Shown piece by piece: positions 22,452-30,660 of a DNA stretch of 35,202 bases (the first letter of the stretch is position 1; each line of letters opens with the position of its first letter). The stretch comes from Roseburia sp. (lineage in GTDB: Bacteria > Bacillota > Clostridia > Lachnospirales > Lachnospiraceae). The translations under genes were made by a program, and so were the position numbers. Location of the stretch: positions 91,223 through 126,424 of the forward strand of contig JAMPFV010000002.1 in the NCBI GenBank assembly GCA_023664265.1, read 5' to 3'. The notes below the pieces were generated by a model. The model made no database searches and was not told the DNA's origin. It saw only the letters and a list, made by a program, of their open reading frames with translations.

Positions 22452-22458
22452 AAAAATA

Positions 22459-22488
22459 TTGACAGCCTATTGGGTGTTGTGGTAAAAT
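22459..22488 (+). promoter_or_regulatory. Promoter of the opp operon leader
   Basis: Perfect TTGACA (22459-22464), 18 bases, TAAAAT (22483-22488). The predicted start near 22495 gives a 176-base leader before oppA that contains an intrinsic terminator. Confidence 0.8.
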
Positions 22489-22547
22489 AGAATACGTTAG
22501 AGTACACATACATCAGCAATTTGCATACTTTAGCGGAGTTATTCATA

Positions 22548-22583
22548 AAGGAGTGGATAGATTTGCTATTCGTTCCTTTTTTT
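22548..22583 (+). terminator. Intrinsic terminator inside the oppA leader
   Basis: AAGGAGTGGATAG (22548-22560) pairs with CTATTCGTTCCTT (22566-22578) over all 13 positions with three G-U pairs, followed by a T-run to 22583. It ends transcripts about 90 bases after the predicted start and 87 bases before oppA, so it is an attenuator or the 3' end of a small RNA. Confidence 0.65.
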
Positions 22584-22670
22584 ATAGGAGAATTGCGCTA
22601 ATTGCAGTGTAACAATGCACCGTGGCAAAGCGTTGAAGTGTGTGCAAGATTTTTCAATAGGAGGTTTATT

Positions 22671-24887
22671 ATGAAGAAGAAAAGATTCTTGGCGCTGGCG
22701 CTCGCCCTTTCCATGGGCCTCAGCCTGTGCGCATGCGGCGGCAATAGCAGCAATAATGCGGACACAAGCAGCACCGGCGACCAGAGCAGCAATAGTGCTG
22801 CGGCAGACACCGGCGAGGTGCAGGAGTCAACGACAGCCGTTGACGACACGGAGGAGGAGCTTTCCTACGATGACCAGTCCGCGAAGCTTTACGACGAGGT
22901 TTTCGGAGAGTTCTATGAGTATTATCAGAAAGCTGAGGATGCAGGCAGCGTTTCCGAGCGGTATGCCCTGATGGCAATCGCGGAGGCGAAGATGCTGGAG
23001 TCTGCTGTGATGCTTCCTTTGACGACAAGAGGCGGCAACTATGCGATCAGCAGAGTGGCGCCCGGCACGCTGACACCCGTTCTTTGGGGCAATGACGAAT
23101 ACCGCTTCCATCAGTTATTGATCACCACGGAGCTGATCACCGCGGAGCACAGAGCGGAGATGAAGGACAAGTGGAGTGAACTGAGAGGAACCGGCGAGTA
23201 CGAGGCGTGGGCGAAGAGCTACCTCGAGGAGAAGGGCTATACAATAAAGGACAGCTACAATTACGCTTATACGACAGACCCGAACACATGGGATGTTCTG
23301 GCGACTTCCTTACAGGCGGACACCGAGCCGGTTGTAAACACCTATGACTGCCTGATGGAGTACGACATGGAGGGCACCCTGCAGCCGCGTCTTGCAGAGA
23401 GCTATGAGGTCTCTGCCGATGGCCTGACCTACACCTTCCACATCCGTGAGGGCGCTACGTGGGTAGACTCTCAGGGAAGAAAGGTGGCTGACGTTACGGC
23501 GGACGATTTCGTTGCCGGTATGCAGCACATGATGGACGCGATGGGCGGCTTGGAGTTCCTTGTTGACGGCATCATCAAGAATTCCACGCAGTACATCAAT
23601 CAGGAGATTACGGACTTTAACGAGGTCGGTGTGAAGGCAGTGGACGAGCGCACGCTGGAGTACACGCTGGAGGCGCCGTGCACATACTTTATTTCCATGT
23701 TCAACTACAATGTATTTGCTCCGCTGTGCAGAACCTACTACGAGTCACAGGGCGGTAAGTTCGGTACAGAGTACGACAGCAGCGCGGCGGATTACACCTA
23801 CGGCAAGGATCCGGATTCCATCGTTTACTGCGGGCCGTATGTCATCACGAACGCGACGGCGAAGAACACGATTGTATACAAGGCGAACGAGTCCTATTGG
23901 GACAAGGACAACATCAACATCAAGGAGATGACATGGCTGTACAATGACGGTTCCGATGCGACCAAGTCCTACAATGACGCCATCGCGGGAACGCTTGACG
24001 GCGCGGGGCTGAACCCGTCCTCGCTTGAGCTTGCGCGCGCGGAGGGCAATTTTGACGACTACGCATATGTTTCCGCTACGGTAGGAACCTCATATATGGC
24101 GTTCTACAACATCAACCGTGCGGCGTTTGCGAACTTCAACGACGAGACCAAGATGGTATCTCCTCAGACAGAGGACGAGGCGGCGAGAACCAACGCGGCC
24201 ATCAACAACGTACATTTCCGCAGGGCGATTTCTTTCGCGCTTGACAAGGCGGCTTGGAACGCGCTGTACAGCGGTGAGGAGCTGAAGCTCAATTCCCTCA
24301 GGAACTCTTACACGCCCGGTACGTTTGTAACGCTGGAGGAGGATGTGACGGTTGACATCAACGGCACGGCGACGACATTCCCCGCAGGGACCTTCTACGG
24401 TACGATCATGCAGGCGCAGATTGACGCGGACGGCGTTGCCATTCTGGCCTTCGACAAGAACGCGGACGACGGCATCGGATCCAGCGACGGCTATGACGGA
24501 TGGTATCATCCGGAGGAAGCGGTTGAGGAGCTGAATACGGCGATCGAGGAGCTTGCGGCGCAGGGCGTTGTGATCGACGAGCAGAACCCGATTCAGCTTG
24601 ACCTTCCGTATCCGATCAGCGTGGAGAGCTTTACGAACAGGGCAAACGCTTACAAGCAGTCACTGGAGAAGGTTCTCGGCGGCAAGGTTGTCGTAAACCT
24701 GATTGGCGGCGAGAGCACGGACGACTGGTACTATGCAGGCTACTATCCTACCTACGGCTATGAGGGCAATTACGATGTAAACGACTCCTCAGGCTGGGGT
24801 CCTGACTATGGTGATCCCTCTACTTATCTGAACACATTGCTTCCTGATTATGCAGGATACATGATGAAGACGATAGGTATCTACTAA
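22671..24887 (+). CDS. oppA: Oligopeptide-binding lipoprotein (SBP_bac_5 type), apparently circularly permuted
   Basis: A 738-residue binding protein. Its signal peptide ends in the lipobox LCAC, with Cys22 lipid-modified, then a long Ser/Asn/Asp-rich linker. Residues about 70-180 (RYALMAIAEAKMLESAVMLP, GGNYAISRVAPGTL, WGNDEYRFHQLL) look like the segment that normally closes the C-terminus of family-5 binding proteins. The usual N-terminal lobe (TYDCLMEYDMEGTLQPRLAE, DGLTYTFHIREGATW) only follows at about residue 225, and the protein ends soon after SGWGPDYGDPSTYLNTLL. This suggests circular permutation. AGGAGGT precedes the ATG by 5 bases. It delivers peptides to OppBCDF. Confidence 0.9.
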   Translation: MKKKRFLALALALSMGLSLCACGGNSSNNADTSSTGDQSSNSAAADTGEVQESTTAVDDTEEELSYDDQSAKLYDEVFGEFYEYYQKAEDAGSVSERYALMAIAEAKMLESAVMLPLTTRGGNYAISRVAPGTLTPVLWGNDEYRFHQLLITTELITAEHRAEMKDKWSELRGTGEYEAWAKSYLEEKGYTIKDSYNYAYTTDPNTWDVLATSLQADTEPVVNTYDCLMEYDMEGTLQPRLAESYEVSADGLTYTFHIREGATWVDSQGRKVADVTADDFVAGMQHMMDAMGGLEFLVDGIIKNSTQYINQEITDFNEVGVKAVDERTLEYTLEAPCTYFISMFNYNVFAPLCRTYYESQGGKFGTEYDSSAADYTYGKDPDSIVYCGPYVITNATAKNTIVYKANESYWDKDNINIKEMTWLYNDGSDATKSYNDAIAGTLDGAGLNPSSLELARAEGNFDDYAYVSATVGTSYMAFYNINRAAFANFNDETKMVSPQTEDEAARTNAAINNVHFRRAISFALDKAAWNALYSGEELKLNSLRNSYTPGTFVTLEEDVTVDINGTATTFPAGTFYGTIMQAQIDADGVAILAFDKNADDGIGSSDGYDGWYHPEEAVEELNTAIEELAAQGVVIDEQNPIQLDLPYPISVESFTNRANAYKQSLEKVLGGKVVVNLIGGESTDDWYYAGYYPTYGYEGNYDVNDSSGWGPDYGDPSTYLNTLLPDYAGYMMKTIGIY

Positions 24888-24932
24888 TACGGTGGGATGA
24901 AACAAACAGGTAACAATTACAATGAATGATAG

Positions 24933-24971
24933 GATTGCAAGAGAATGGCGTTTTTCCATTCTCTTGTAATC
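24933..24971 (+). promoter_or_regulatory. Strong stem-loop between oppA and oppB
   Basis: A 16-bp stem (24933-24948 with 24956-24971, one G-U pair) has loop CGTTTTT. The T residues are in the loop, not after the stem, so it is more likely an mRNA-stability or partial-attenuation element that keeps oppA more abundant than the permease genes. Confidence 0.65.
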
Positions 24972-24989
24972 TATAGTGAGTGGGCGATT

Positions 24990-26558
24990 ATGGCAAAATA
25001 TTTATTAAAACGTTTGTTGCACAGCCTGTTTTCCGTGGTGGTTGTTGTGGCACTGGTTATGATTATGATTTACACGATGCTCAACCGCGATCTTGTATTC
25101 GCGAGCGACCCCGTGTTCACCAAGCAGAACAACAATAACAAAATAACCTATCAGTATGCAAAGTGGGAGGAGTATGGCTATCTGGACTATGTGCCCTATT
25201 CAGAGTATCTGCTCGAGCTTACGAGAAGCGGGGAGATTGACGAGGACACCCGCGCGGCTGCGGTCGGCATCAGCAGGACGGCGGCGCAGGATTCGGAGCT
25301 GGTGCAGGAATATGTGGCAAAGTTTACACAGTATTATGAGGCGCAGGGATATTCCATCAGGAGACTGGACGCCGTGACCTCCGGAAGAAGGGTTGCGGAC
25401 GGCGGTCAGGCGCAGCTTTTTGCGTACAAGGACGTTCCGCTGACAAAGCGGCTGTGGAACTATTTCTCCGGCCTGATAACCATTGACAGCATTGATTATG
25501 TACAGGAGGATATAGCGGACAGGGGACTTACCTTTACATTGCACGACCCTGTGTATGGCGGCGATAAGTTCTCTCCGGCCATTATGGGAAACGGCACCAA
25601 GCATAAATATCTGCTGTACTTTGATTCGCAGTTCCCGTTTATTCACCAGAACATTCTGACGATTAATCTCGGAACCTCCTACACTGTCAATAACGGCATT
25701 GATGTGTTCACGACGATGAGCAGCACACAGGGCTCTTATGTTAAGTCCGTCATTACATACCCCACGGGCTTGTCGGAGGCGAGCGCGGACGATCTGCACT
25801 CGGCGACCTATGTGCCCAATTCGCTGTCTGCGAGCGTTGTGTATGAGACCCGTTTTATTGACGATTACACGAATGTGGAGACGGTAAAATCCGGCATGTC
25901 GAAGGTCGGCTATTCCTTCAGCATCGGCATTATTGCGGTTCTGCTGGCGTATCTGCTGGGCGTTCCCATCGGTCTTTTGATGGCGAAACAGAAGGATCGG
26001 TTTATCGACCATATCGGAACCGTCTATATCATATTTATCACGGCGGTTCCGTCGCTGGCCTATATCTTTCTGTTTAAGGCCATCGGTGGAAAGCTCGGCT
26101 TCCCGACGACCTTTGACATGGAGTCGGTGAGCAAGATGATGTATGTCCTTCCGGTAATATCTTTAGCGCTTCCTTCCGCCGCGAACCTGATGAAATGGAT
26201 GCGCCGCTATATGATTGACCAGATGAATTCAGACTATGTAAAGTTTGCAAAGTCCGGCGGTCTTACGGAGGGCGAGATTTTCAGCAAGCATATTTTGAAA
26301 AACGCGGCGATTCCGATTATCCACGGGATTCCGGCAGGCGTTCTCGGCGCGCTGACCGGCGCGATCATCACGGAGCGCGTCTATGTCGTTCCGGGCGCAG
26401 GTAATCTGCTGACGGAGGCAATCGGGAAGTACGATAACGGCGTGATTGTCGGTGTGACCCTGTTCTATGCGGTATTGTCGGTTGCATCCCTTATTTTGGG
26501 AGACATCCTGATGGCGATGGTTGACCCCAGAATCTCATTTTCAACGAAGGACAGATAG
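24990..26558 (+). CDS. oppB: Oligopeptide ABC permease OppB with a long outside insert
   Basis: A 522-residue permease. Helix 1 is SLFSVVVVVALVMIMIYTML (about 12-31). About 270 residues of mostly polar sequence follow before helix 2 (SFSIGIIAVLLAYLLGVPIGLLM, about residue 306); a normal OppB has well under 100 there. The C-terminal half is standard, with the EAA-type loop (YVKFAKSGGLTEGEIFSKHILKNAAIP) that contacts the ATPases and the PGAGNLLTEAI segment. The start ATG 24990 has only a weak GAGTGGG site. It is followed by oppC after 13 bases. The insert may cap the translocation path or dock the binding protein. Confidence 0.9.
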   Translation: MAKYLLKRLLHSLFSVVVVVALVMIMIYTMLNRDLVFASDPVFTKQNNNNKITYQYAKWEEYGYLDYVPYSEYLLELTRSGEIDEDTRAAAVGISRTAAQDSELVQEYVAKFTQYYEAQGYSIRRLDAVTSGRRVADGGQAQLFAYKDVPLTKRLWNYFSGLITIDSIDYVQEDIADRGLTFTLHDPVYGGDKFSPAIMGNGTKHKYLLYFDSQFPFIHQNILTINLGTSYTVNNGIDVFTTMSSTQGSYVKSVITYPTGLSEASADDLHSATYVPNSLSASVVYETRFIDDYTNVETVKSGMSKVGYSFSIGIIAVLLAYLLGVPIGLLMAKQKDRFIDHIGTVYIIFITAVPSLAYIFLFKAIGGKLGFPTTFDMESVSKMMYVLPVISLALPSAANLMKWMRRYMIDQMNSDYVKFAKSGGLTEGEIFSKHILKNAAIPIIHGIPAGVLGALTGAIITERVYVVPGAGNLLTEAIGKYDNGVIVGVTLFYAVLSVASLILGDILMAMVDPRISFSTKDR

Positions 26559-26571
26559 AAAGGCATGGGTA

Positions 26572-27546
26572 ATGAATATGCAGAATGATTTGGAGAGCTT
26601 TGGTCTGTCGGACGAGGAGCTGTTTGCCCGGGTAGACCACAATGACACGGACTCTGAGAGGATTGCCGCGCCGCGCTATTCTTACTGGCGGTCGGTGTTT
26701 CGCGTGTTTTTTAAGAAGAAAATAAATATCGTCATACTGGCGCTGCTGGGGATCTTGGTCGCGTTTGCCTATATCTATCCCATGCTCACCGAGTATGACC
26801 GCTTTGCGAACCTGTTAAATTCCACGGCAAAGCACCTGTCGCCCTCAGCGGCGATTGAGCAGTTCGGGCTCAGCATCCACTGGATACTGGGAACGGGAGC
26901 GTCGGGGCAGTCCACCTTCGACTCGATTTGGACAGGGTCAAGGATTTCGATATCCCTTGCGTTTATGTGCGGCCTGATCAATATGACGGCGGGCGTGCTG
27001 ATCGGCGCGGTCTGGGGATTTTCCAAGAAGGTCGATCTCTTTATGACGGAGGTCTACAATATCTTGGGAAATATTCCGTATATCCTGTTTATCGCCGTTA
27101 TGGTCATGCTGTTCTCAGCGAGCTTCTGGACGATGGTGCTGGCGTTTACGGTGACAGGGTGGCTGGGAATCGCTTACTTTATCCGTACACAGGTGGTTAT
27201 CATACGCGACAGGGAGTACAATCTGGCCTCAAAGTGTCTGGGAACCTCTACGGTCAAGATTGCCATGAAGAATATCCTGCCGTTTATGACATCCGTTATT
27301 GTCACGCTTCTGGCTACGGAGATTCCCTCCTATATTTCCTACGAGGTTTTCCTGGCCTACATCGGCGTGGGACTTACGGATATGTCTCTGGGCCGAATGA
27401 TCTACGAGGCGGAGGTAGCCATGGTTACGCCGGGCTGGGAGCTTGAGTTCTGGAGCCCCGTGGCGGTCGCTTCGATTATCACCATTGTGCTGTACGTAGT
27501 CGGTCAGAACCTTGGAGACGCGTCTGACCCGAGAACACATATGTAA
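26572..27546 (+). CDS. oppC: Oligopeptide ABC permease OppC
   Basis: A 324-residue permease of normal size. The N-terminus is cytosolic (NDLESFGLSDEELFARVDHN), helix 1 is INIVILALLGILVAFAYIYPM, and four or five more helices follow from SISLAFMCGLINMTAGVLIG. The ATPase-contact loop is REYNLASKCLGTSTVKIAMKNILP. It forms the channel with OppB. ATG 26572 was chosen, with GAAAGG 8 bases upstream; ATG 26578 is also possible. It lies 12 bases before oppD. Confidence 0.92.
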   Translation: MNMQNDLESFGLSDEELFARVDHNDTDSERIAAPRYSYWRSVFRVFFKKKINIVILALLGILVAFAYIYPMLTEYDRFANLLNSTAKHLSPSAAIEQFGLSIHWILGTGASGQSTFDSIWTGSRISISLAFMCGLINMTAGVLIGAVWGFSKKVDLFMTEVYNILGNIPYILFIAVMVMLFSASFWTMVLAFTVTGWLGIAYFIRTQVVIIRDREYNLASKCLGTSTVKIAMKNILPFMTSVIVTLLATEIPSYISYEVFLAYIGVGLTDMSLGRMIYEAEVAMVTPGWELEFWSPVAVASIITIVLYVVGQNLGDASDPRTHM

Positions 27547-27558
27547 GGGGAATCCGGT

Positions 27559-29310
27559 ATGGAAGATAAGAAAAAGGTACTATTATCAATCAAGGATTTG
27601 GAGGTGAAGTTCCGCGTCCGCGGCAGGATATTGACTGCAATCCGCGGGATTTCGCTGGATATATATGAGAATGAGTCCATTGCGATTGTGGGCGAGTCCG
27701 GCTCGGGAAAATCCGTTTTTACCAAGACCTTCGCGGGAATGCTGGAGGCGAACGGATTTATAGATAAGGGGCATATTATCTTTAACGACGAGGAGCTGGC
27801 GGATACAATGGTAGCCAACAATGCGGTGGCGAAGAAGTGCGTTGATTACGCGTTGAAAAAGCTCAACGAGTATTCCGCGCTGGAGTTTGGCGCGGCCACT
27901 TATCGGGAAATCCTTGCCATGGAGTCCGAGAAGCGCGATAAGACCGGCTTGAGCAGCGAGGAGCAGGAAGCGATTGACAGTGAGTTAAAAGAGCTTGCAG
28001 TCAAGCGGGCGGAGGCCTTCAACCTGAGGCAGACTTACGACCCTTCCAAGGAGAAGGATAAGATAAAGGAGGCGGCCCGCGGCATCGCGGCGCTGGACGC
28101 GCAGATTAAGGCGGTGGAGAAGCGCGGGAAGCAGATGGCAGAGGACAAGAAGAAGGCCGCCCACGCCGATACGAAGTATCTGCAGCAGTATGACGAGAAG
28201 ATGTCAGCGCTGCGCGCGCAGTATGAGAAGGAAATCCACGCGGAAATCGCGCCGGAGACGGTGAAGCGCAACGAGGTTCTTGCCAAGGAGTTCTATCTCT
28301 CTGTCGGCCGATATGGCATCAGCAGGCGGATCCGGATGATTTTAGGGCTTTTGAAGGCGTTCAAAAAGGCGATGCAGCTCGGTGTGGACATTATGGACGA
28401 GGCGCAGAGAAACGCGATATTTGACAATGTTGCATTCCGTGTGCGCTATCTGGACGAGACGGCAGAAAGGCTGCACGGCACCTGTATTCTGAACCTTGCG
28501 AATGTAAAGTACGCGAAGGACTGGAGCCAGATTCGCGGCGGCAAGATTGCGACCGTTTTCCAAGATCCGATGACGTCTCTGAACCCGATCGTGACGATTG
28601 GAAAGCAGATCAGCTCTATTATCATAAAGCATCAGAAGTGCTCGGAGCTGGAGGCGAGGGCGCGCGCGCTGGAGCTGATGACCAAGGTGGGGATCCCCAA
28701 TGCGGCGGCGCGCTATGACGATTATCCCTTTCAGTATTCCGGCGGTATGCGGCAGCGGATTGTCATCGCGATCGCCCTGTCCTGCCAGCCCAAGATACTG
28801 ATCTGCGACGAGCCGACAACGGCGCTGGACGTTACGATACAGGCACAGATTTTACAGTTGATCAAGGATTTGCAGAAGGAATTTAACTATACCACGGTCT
28901 TTATCACGCATGACTTGGGCGTGGTTGCCAATATTGCCGACCGCGTGGCGGTGCTGTACGCGGGGCAGATTGTGGAGGTCGGCACGGTGGAGGAGGTATT
29001 CTATGACCCGCGCCATCCGTACACATGGGCGCTGCTCTCGTCCCTGCCGCAGCTTGCGGAGCGGAATACGAAGCTGTACTCGATTACCGGCACGCCGCCA
29101 TCTCTGTACAATACGATTGTGGGAGACCCTTTTGCACCCAGAAATCCATACTGTCTCAAGGTTGACACGCTGGCGGAGCCGCCGATGTTCCAAGTGAGCG
29201 ATACCCATTATGCCAAGACTTGGCTGTTAGACCCGCGCGCTCCTAAGATTGAGAAGCCGGAGGGGATTCAGGATATTCACGAGAAGCTGTTAAAATCATT
29301 TAATATATAG
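27559..29310 (+). CDS. oppD: Oligopeptide ABC ATPase OppD with a coiled-coil insert
   Basis: A 583-residue ATPase; OppD is usually about 330-360. Walker A (GESGSGKS, about 45-52) is separated from the Q-loop (VFQDPMTSLNP, about 333) by roughly 220 residues more than usual. The insert is charged and helical (EEQEAIDSELKELAVKRAEAF, KEKDKIKEAARGIAALDAQI) and so probably coiled coil, then RRIRMILGLLKAFKKAMQLG. The rest is orthodox: signature YSGGMRQRIVIAIAL, Walker B ILICDEPTTALD, switch FITHDLG, and a C-terminal Opp domain with only one Cys in its RNPYCLKVD segment. AAGGGG precedes the ATG by 8 bases. Confidence 0.92.
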   Translation: MEDKKKVLLSIKDLEVKFRVRGRILTAIRGISLDIYENESIAIVGESGSGKSVFTKTFAGMLEANGFIDKGHIIFNDEELADTMVANNAVAKKCVDYALKKLNEYSALEFGAATYREILAMESEKRDKTGLSSEEQEAIDSELKELAVKRAEAFNLRQTYDPSKEKDKIKEAARGIAALDAQIKAVEKRGKQMAEDKKKAAHADTKYLQQYDEKMSALRAQYEKEIHAEIAPETVKRNEVLAKEFYLSVGRYGISRRIRMILGLLKAFKKAMQLGVDIMDEAQRNAIFDNVAFRVRYLDETAERLHGTCILNLANVKYAKDWSQIRGGKIATVFQDPMTSLNPIVTIGKQISSIIIKHQKCSELEARARALELMTKVGIPNAAARYDDYPFQYSGGMRQRIVIAIALSCQPKILICDEPTTALDVTIQAQILQLIKDLQKEFNYTTVFITHDLGVVANIADRVAVLYAGQIVEVGTVEEVFYDPRHPYTWALLSSLPQLAERNTKLYSITGTPPSLYNTIVGDPFAPRNPYCLKVDTLAEPPMFQVSDTHYAKTWLLDPRAPKIEKPEGIQDIHEKLLKSFNI

Positions 29311-29322
29311 GAGTATGAGACT

Positions 29323-30660
29323 GTGGCTAAGCAAAAGAAAGAAAACGAACGCCGTGTTTCACATTTTCCGGAGCATGGTCCTGTTGACGAGAATGGCAGG
29401 GAAATATTACTATCAATCAAGAATATAGATATTACGTTTGGAAAAGGCGATGACGCCGTGAAGGCCGTGCGGAATGCTTCCTTTGACATTTACAAGGGAG
29501 AGACCTTCTCGCTCGTGGGGGAGTCGGGGTCCGGCAAGACGACAATCGGAAGAGCGGTCATCCGTGTCAATCCCTTGTCCAACGGCGAGATTTTGTACAA
29601 GGGCGTTCCGATTTCGGGGAAGATTCCCCACTCGCTGGACAGGGAGGTTATCCGCAATATCCAGATGGTATTTCAGGATCCGGCCGCGTCCCTGAACGAG
29701 CGCGCGACCGTGGACTATATTATCTCCGAGGGCCTGTACAATTTTCACCTCTTTGAGAATGAGGCGGACCGTGTGCGCAAGGTCGAGGAGATGATCGCGG
29801 AGGTCGGACTTTTGCCGGAGCATCTGACGCGATACCCGCATGAGTTCTCGGGCGGCCAGCGTCAGCGAATCGGCTTGGCGCGCGCGATGGTTATGGAGCC
29901 GGAGCTGGTTGTCGCGGATGAGCCTATTTCCGCGCTGGATGTGTCCATCCGTGCGCAGGTGCTGAATCTGCTCAAGAAGTTCCAGCGGGAAAAGAACCTC
30001 ACCTATTTGTTTATCGCGCATGATTTGTCCATCGTGCGGTTTATATCGGATCGGATCGGTGTTATCTACAAGGGCAATATCGTGGAGGTCGCGGACGCGG
30101 AGGAGCTGTTTGATTTCCCGCTGCACCCGTACACGCATTCCCTGATTTCGGCGATTCCGATTCCGGACCCGAGATTGGAGAAGAACAAGGTGCTCTATAC
30201 CTATGACCCGTCCATCCACGATTACAGTGAGGATAAGCCGGAGTTCGTATGCATCGGGCACGACCATTATGTCTATGGCAATAAAAAGGAAATCGAGGAG
30301 TACAAGGCGATTCGTGAAAAGGGTGAGCGGTTGAAGTCGATTACCATCGTGACGCCGGAGGAGAAGGAGGCGCTGGTCAAGGCGGCTCTGGCCAGAGCGG
30401 AGGAGGAATCGGCTTCAGAGGAGACCTCCGAGGCGGCAGACGAGCTCTTAAAGACGCCGCTTCACGATACCGGAAGCGCGTGGTACGCGGTGGCGTCCTT
30501 CTTCCTGCCGATATTGGGAATCATCGCGGCCCTTGTATTTAAGCATTTTCATCATTACCATAACTATAAGGCCTGCAGGAAGGGAGCGATTATCGGCTTT
30601 ATCGTGATTGGCGTGATTCTGGCGCTGTTCCTGCTTCTGCTTCTGATGGTGGTGATCTAG
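29323..30660 (+). CDS. oppF: Oligopeptide ABC ATPase OppF with C-terminal membrane helices
   Basis: A 445-residue ATPase starting at GTG 29323, 9 bases after GGAG. Walker [11 protein letters not shown]-loop [11 protein letters not shown], signature [14 protein letters not shown], Walker [13 protein letters not shown] and [11 protein letters not shown] are intact. Beyond the normal end an acidic linker ([20 protein letters not shown]) leads to two hydrophobic helices ([20 protein letters not shown] and [21 protein letters not shown]) with a His-rich turn. An ATPase carrying its own membrane anchor is unusual in this family. The stop TAG abuts the TTG start of the next gene. Confidence 0.92.
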   Translation: MAKQKKENERRVSHFPEHGPVDENGREILLSIKNIDITFGKGDDAVKAVRNASFDIYKGETFSLVGESGSGKTTIGRAVIRVNPLSNGEILYKGVPISGKIPHSLDREVIRNIQMVFQDPAASLNERATVDYIISEGLYNFHLFENEADRVRKVEEMIAEVGLLPEHLTRYPHEFSGGQRQRIGLARAMVMEPELVVADEPISALDVSIRAQVLNLLKKFQREKNLTYLFIAHDLSIVRFISDRIGVIYKGNIVEVADAEELFDFPLHPYTHSLISAIPIPDPRLEKNKVLYTYDPSIHDYSEDKPEFVCIGHDHYVYGNKKEIEEYKAIREKGERLKSITIVTPEEKEALVKAALARAEEESASEETSEAADELLKTPLHDTGSAWYAVASFFLPILGIIAALVFKHFHHYHNYKACRKGAIIGFIVIGVILALFLLLLLMVVI

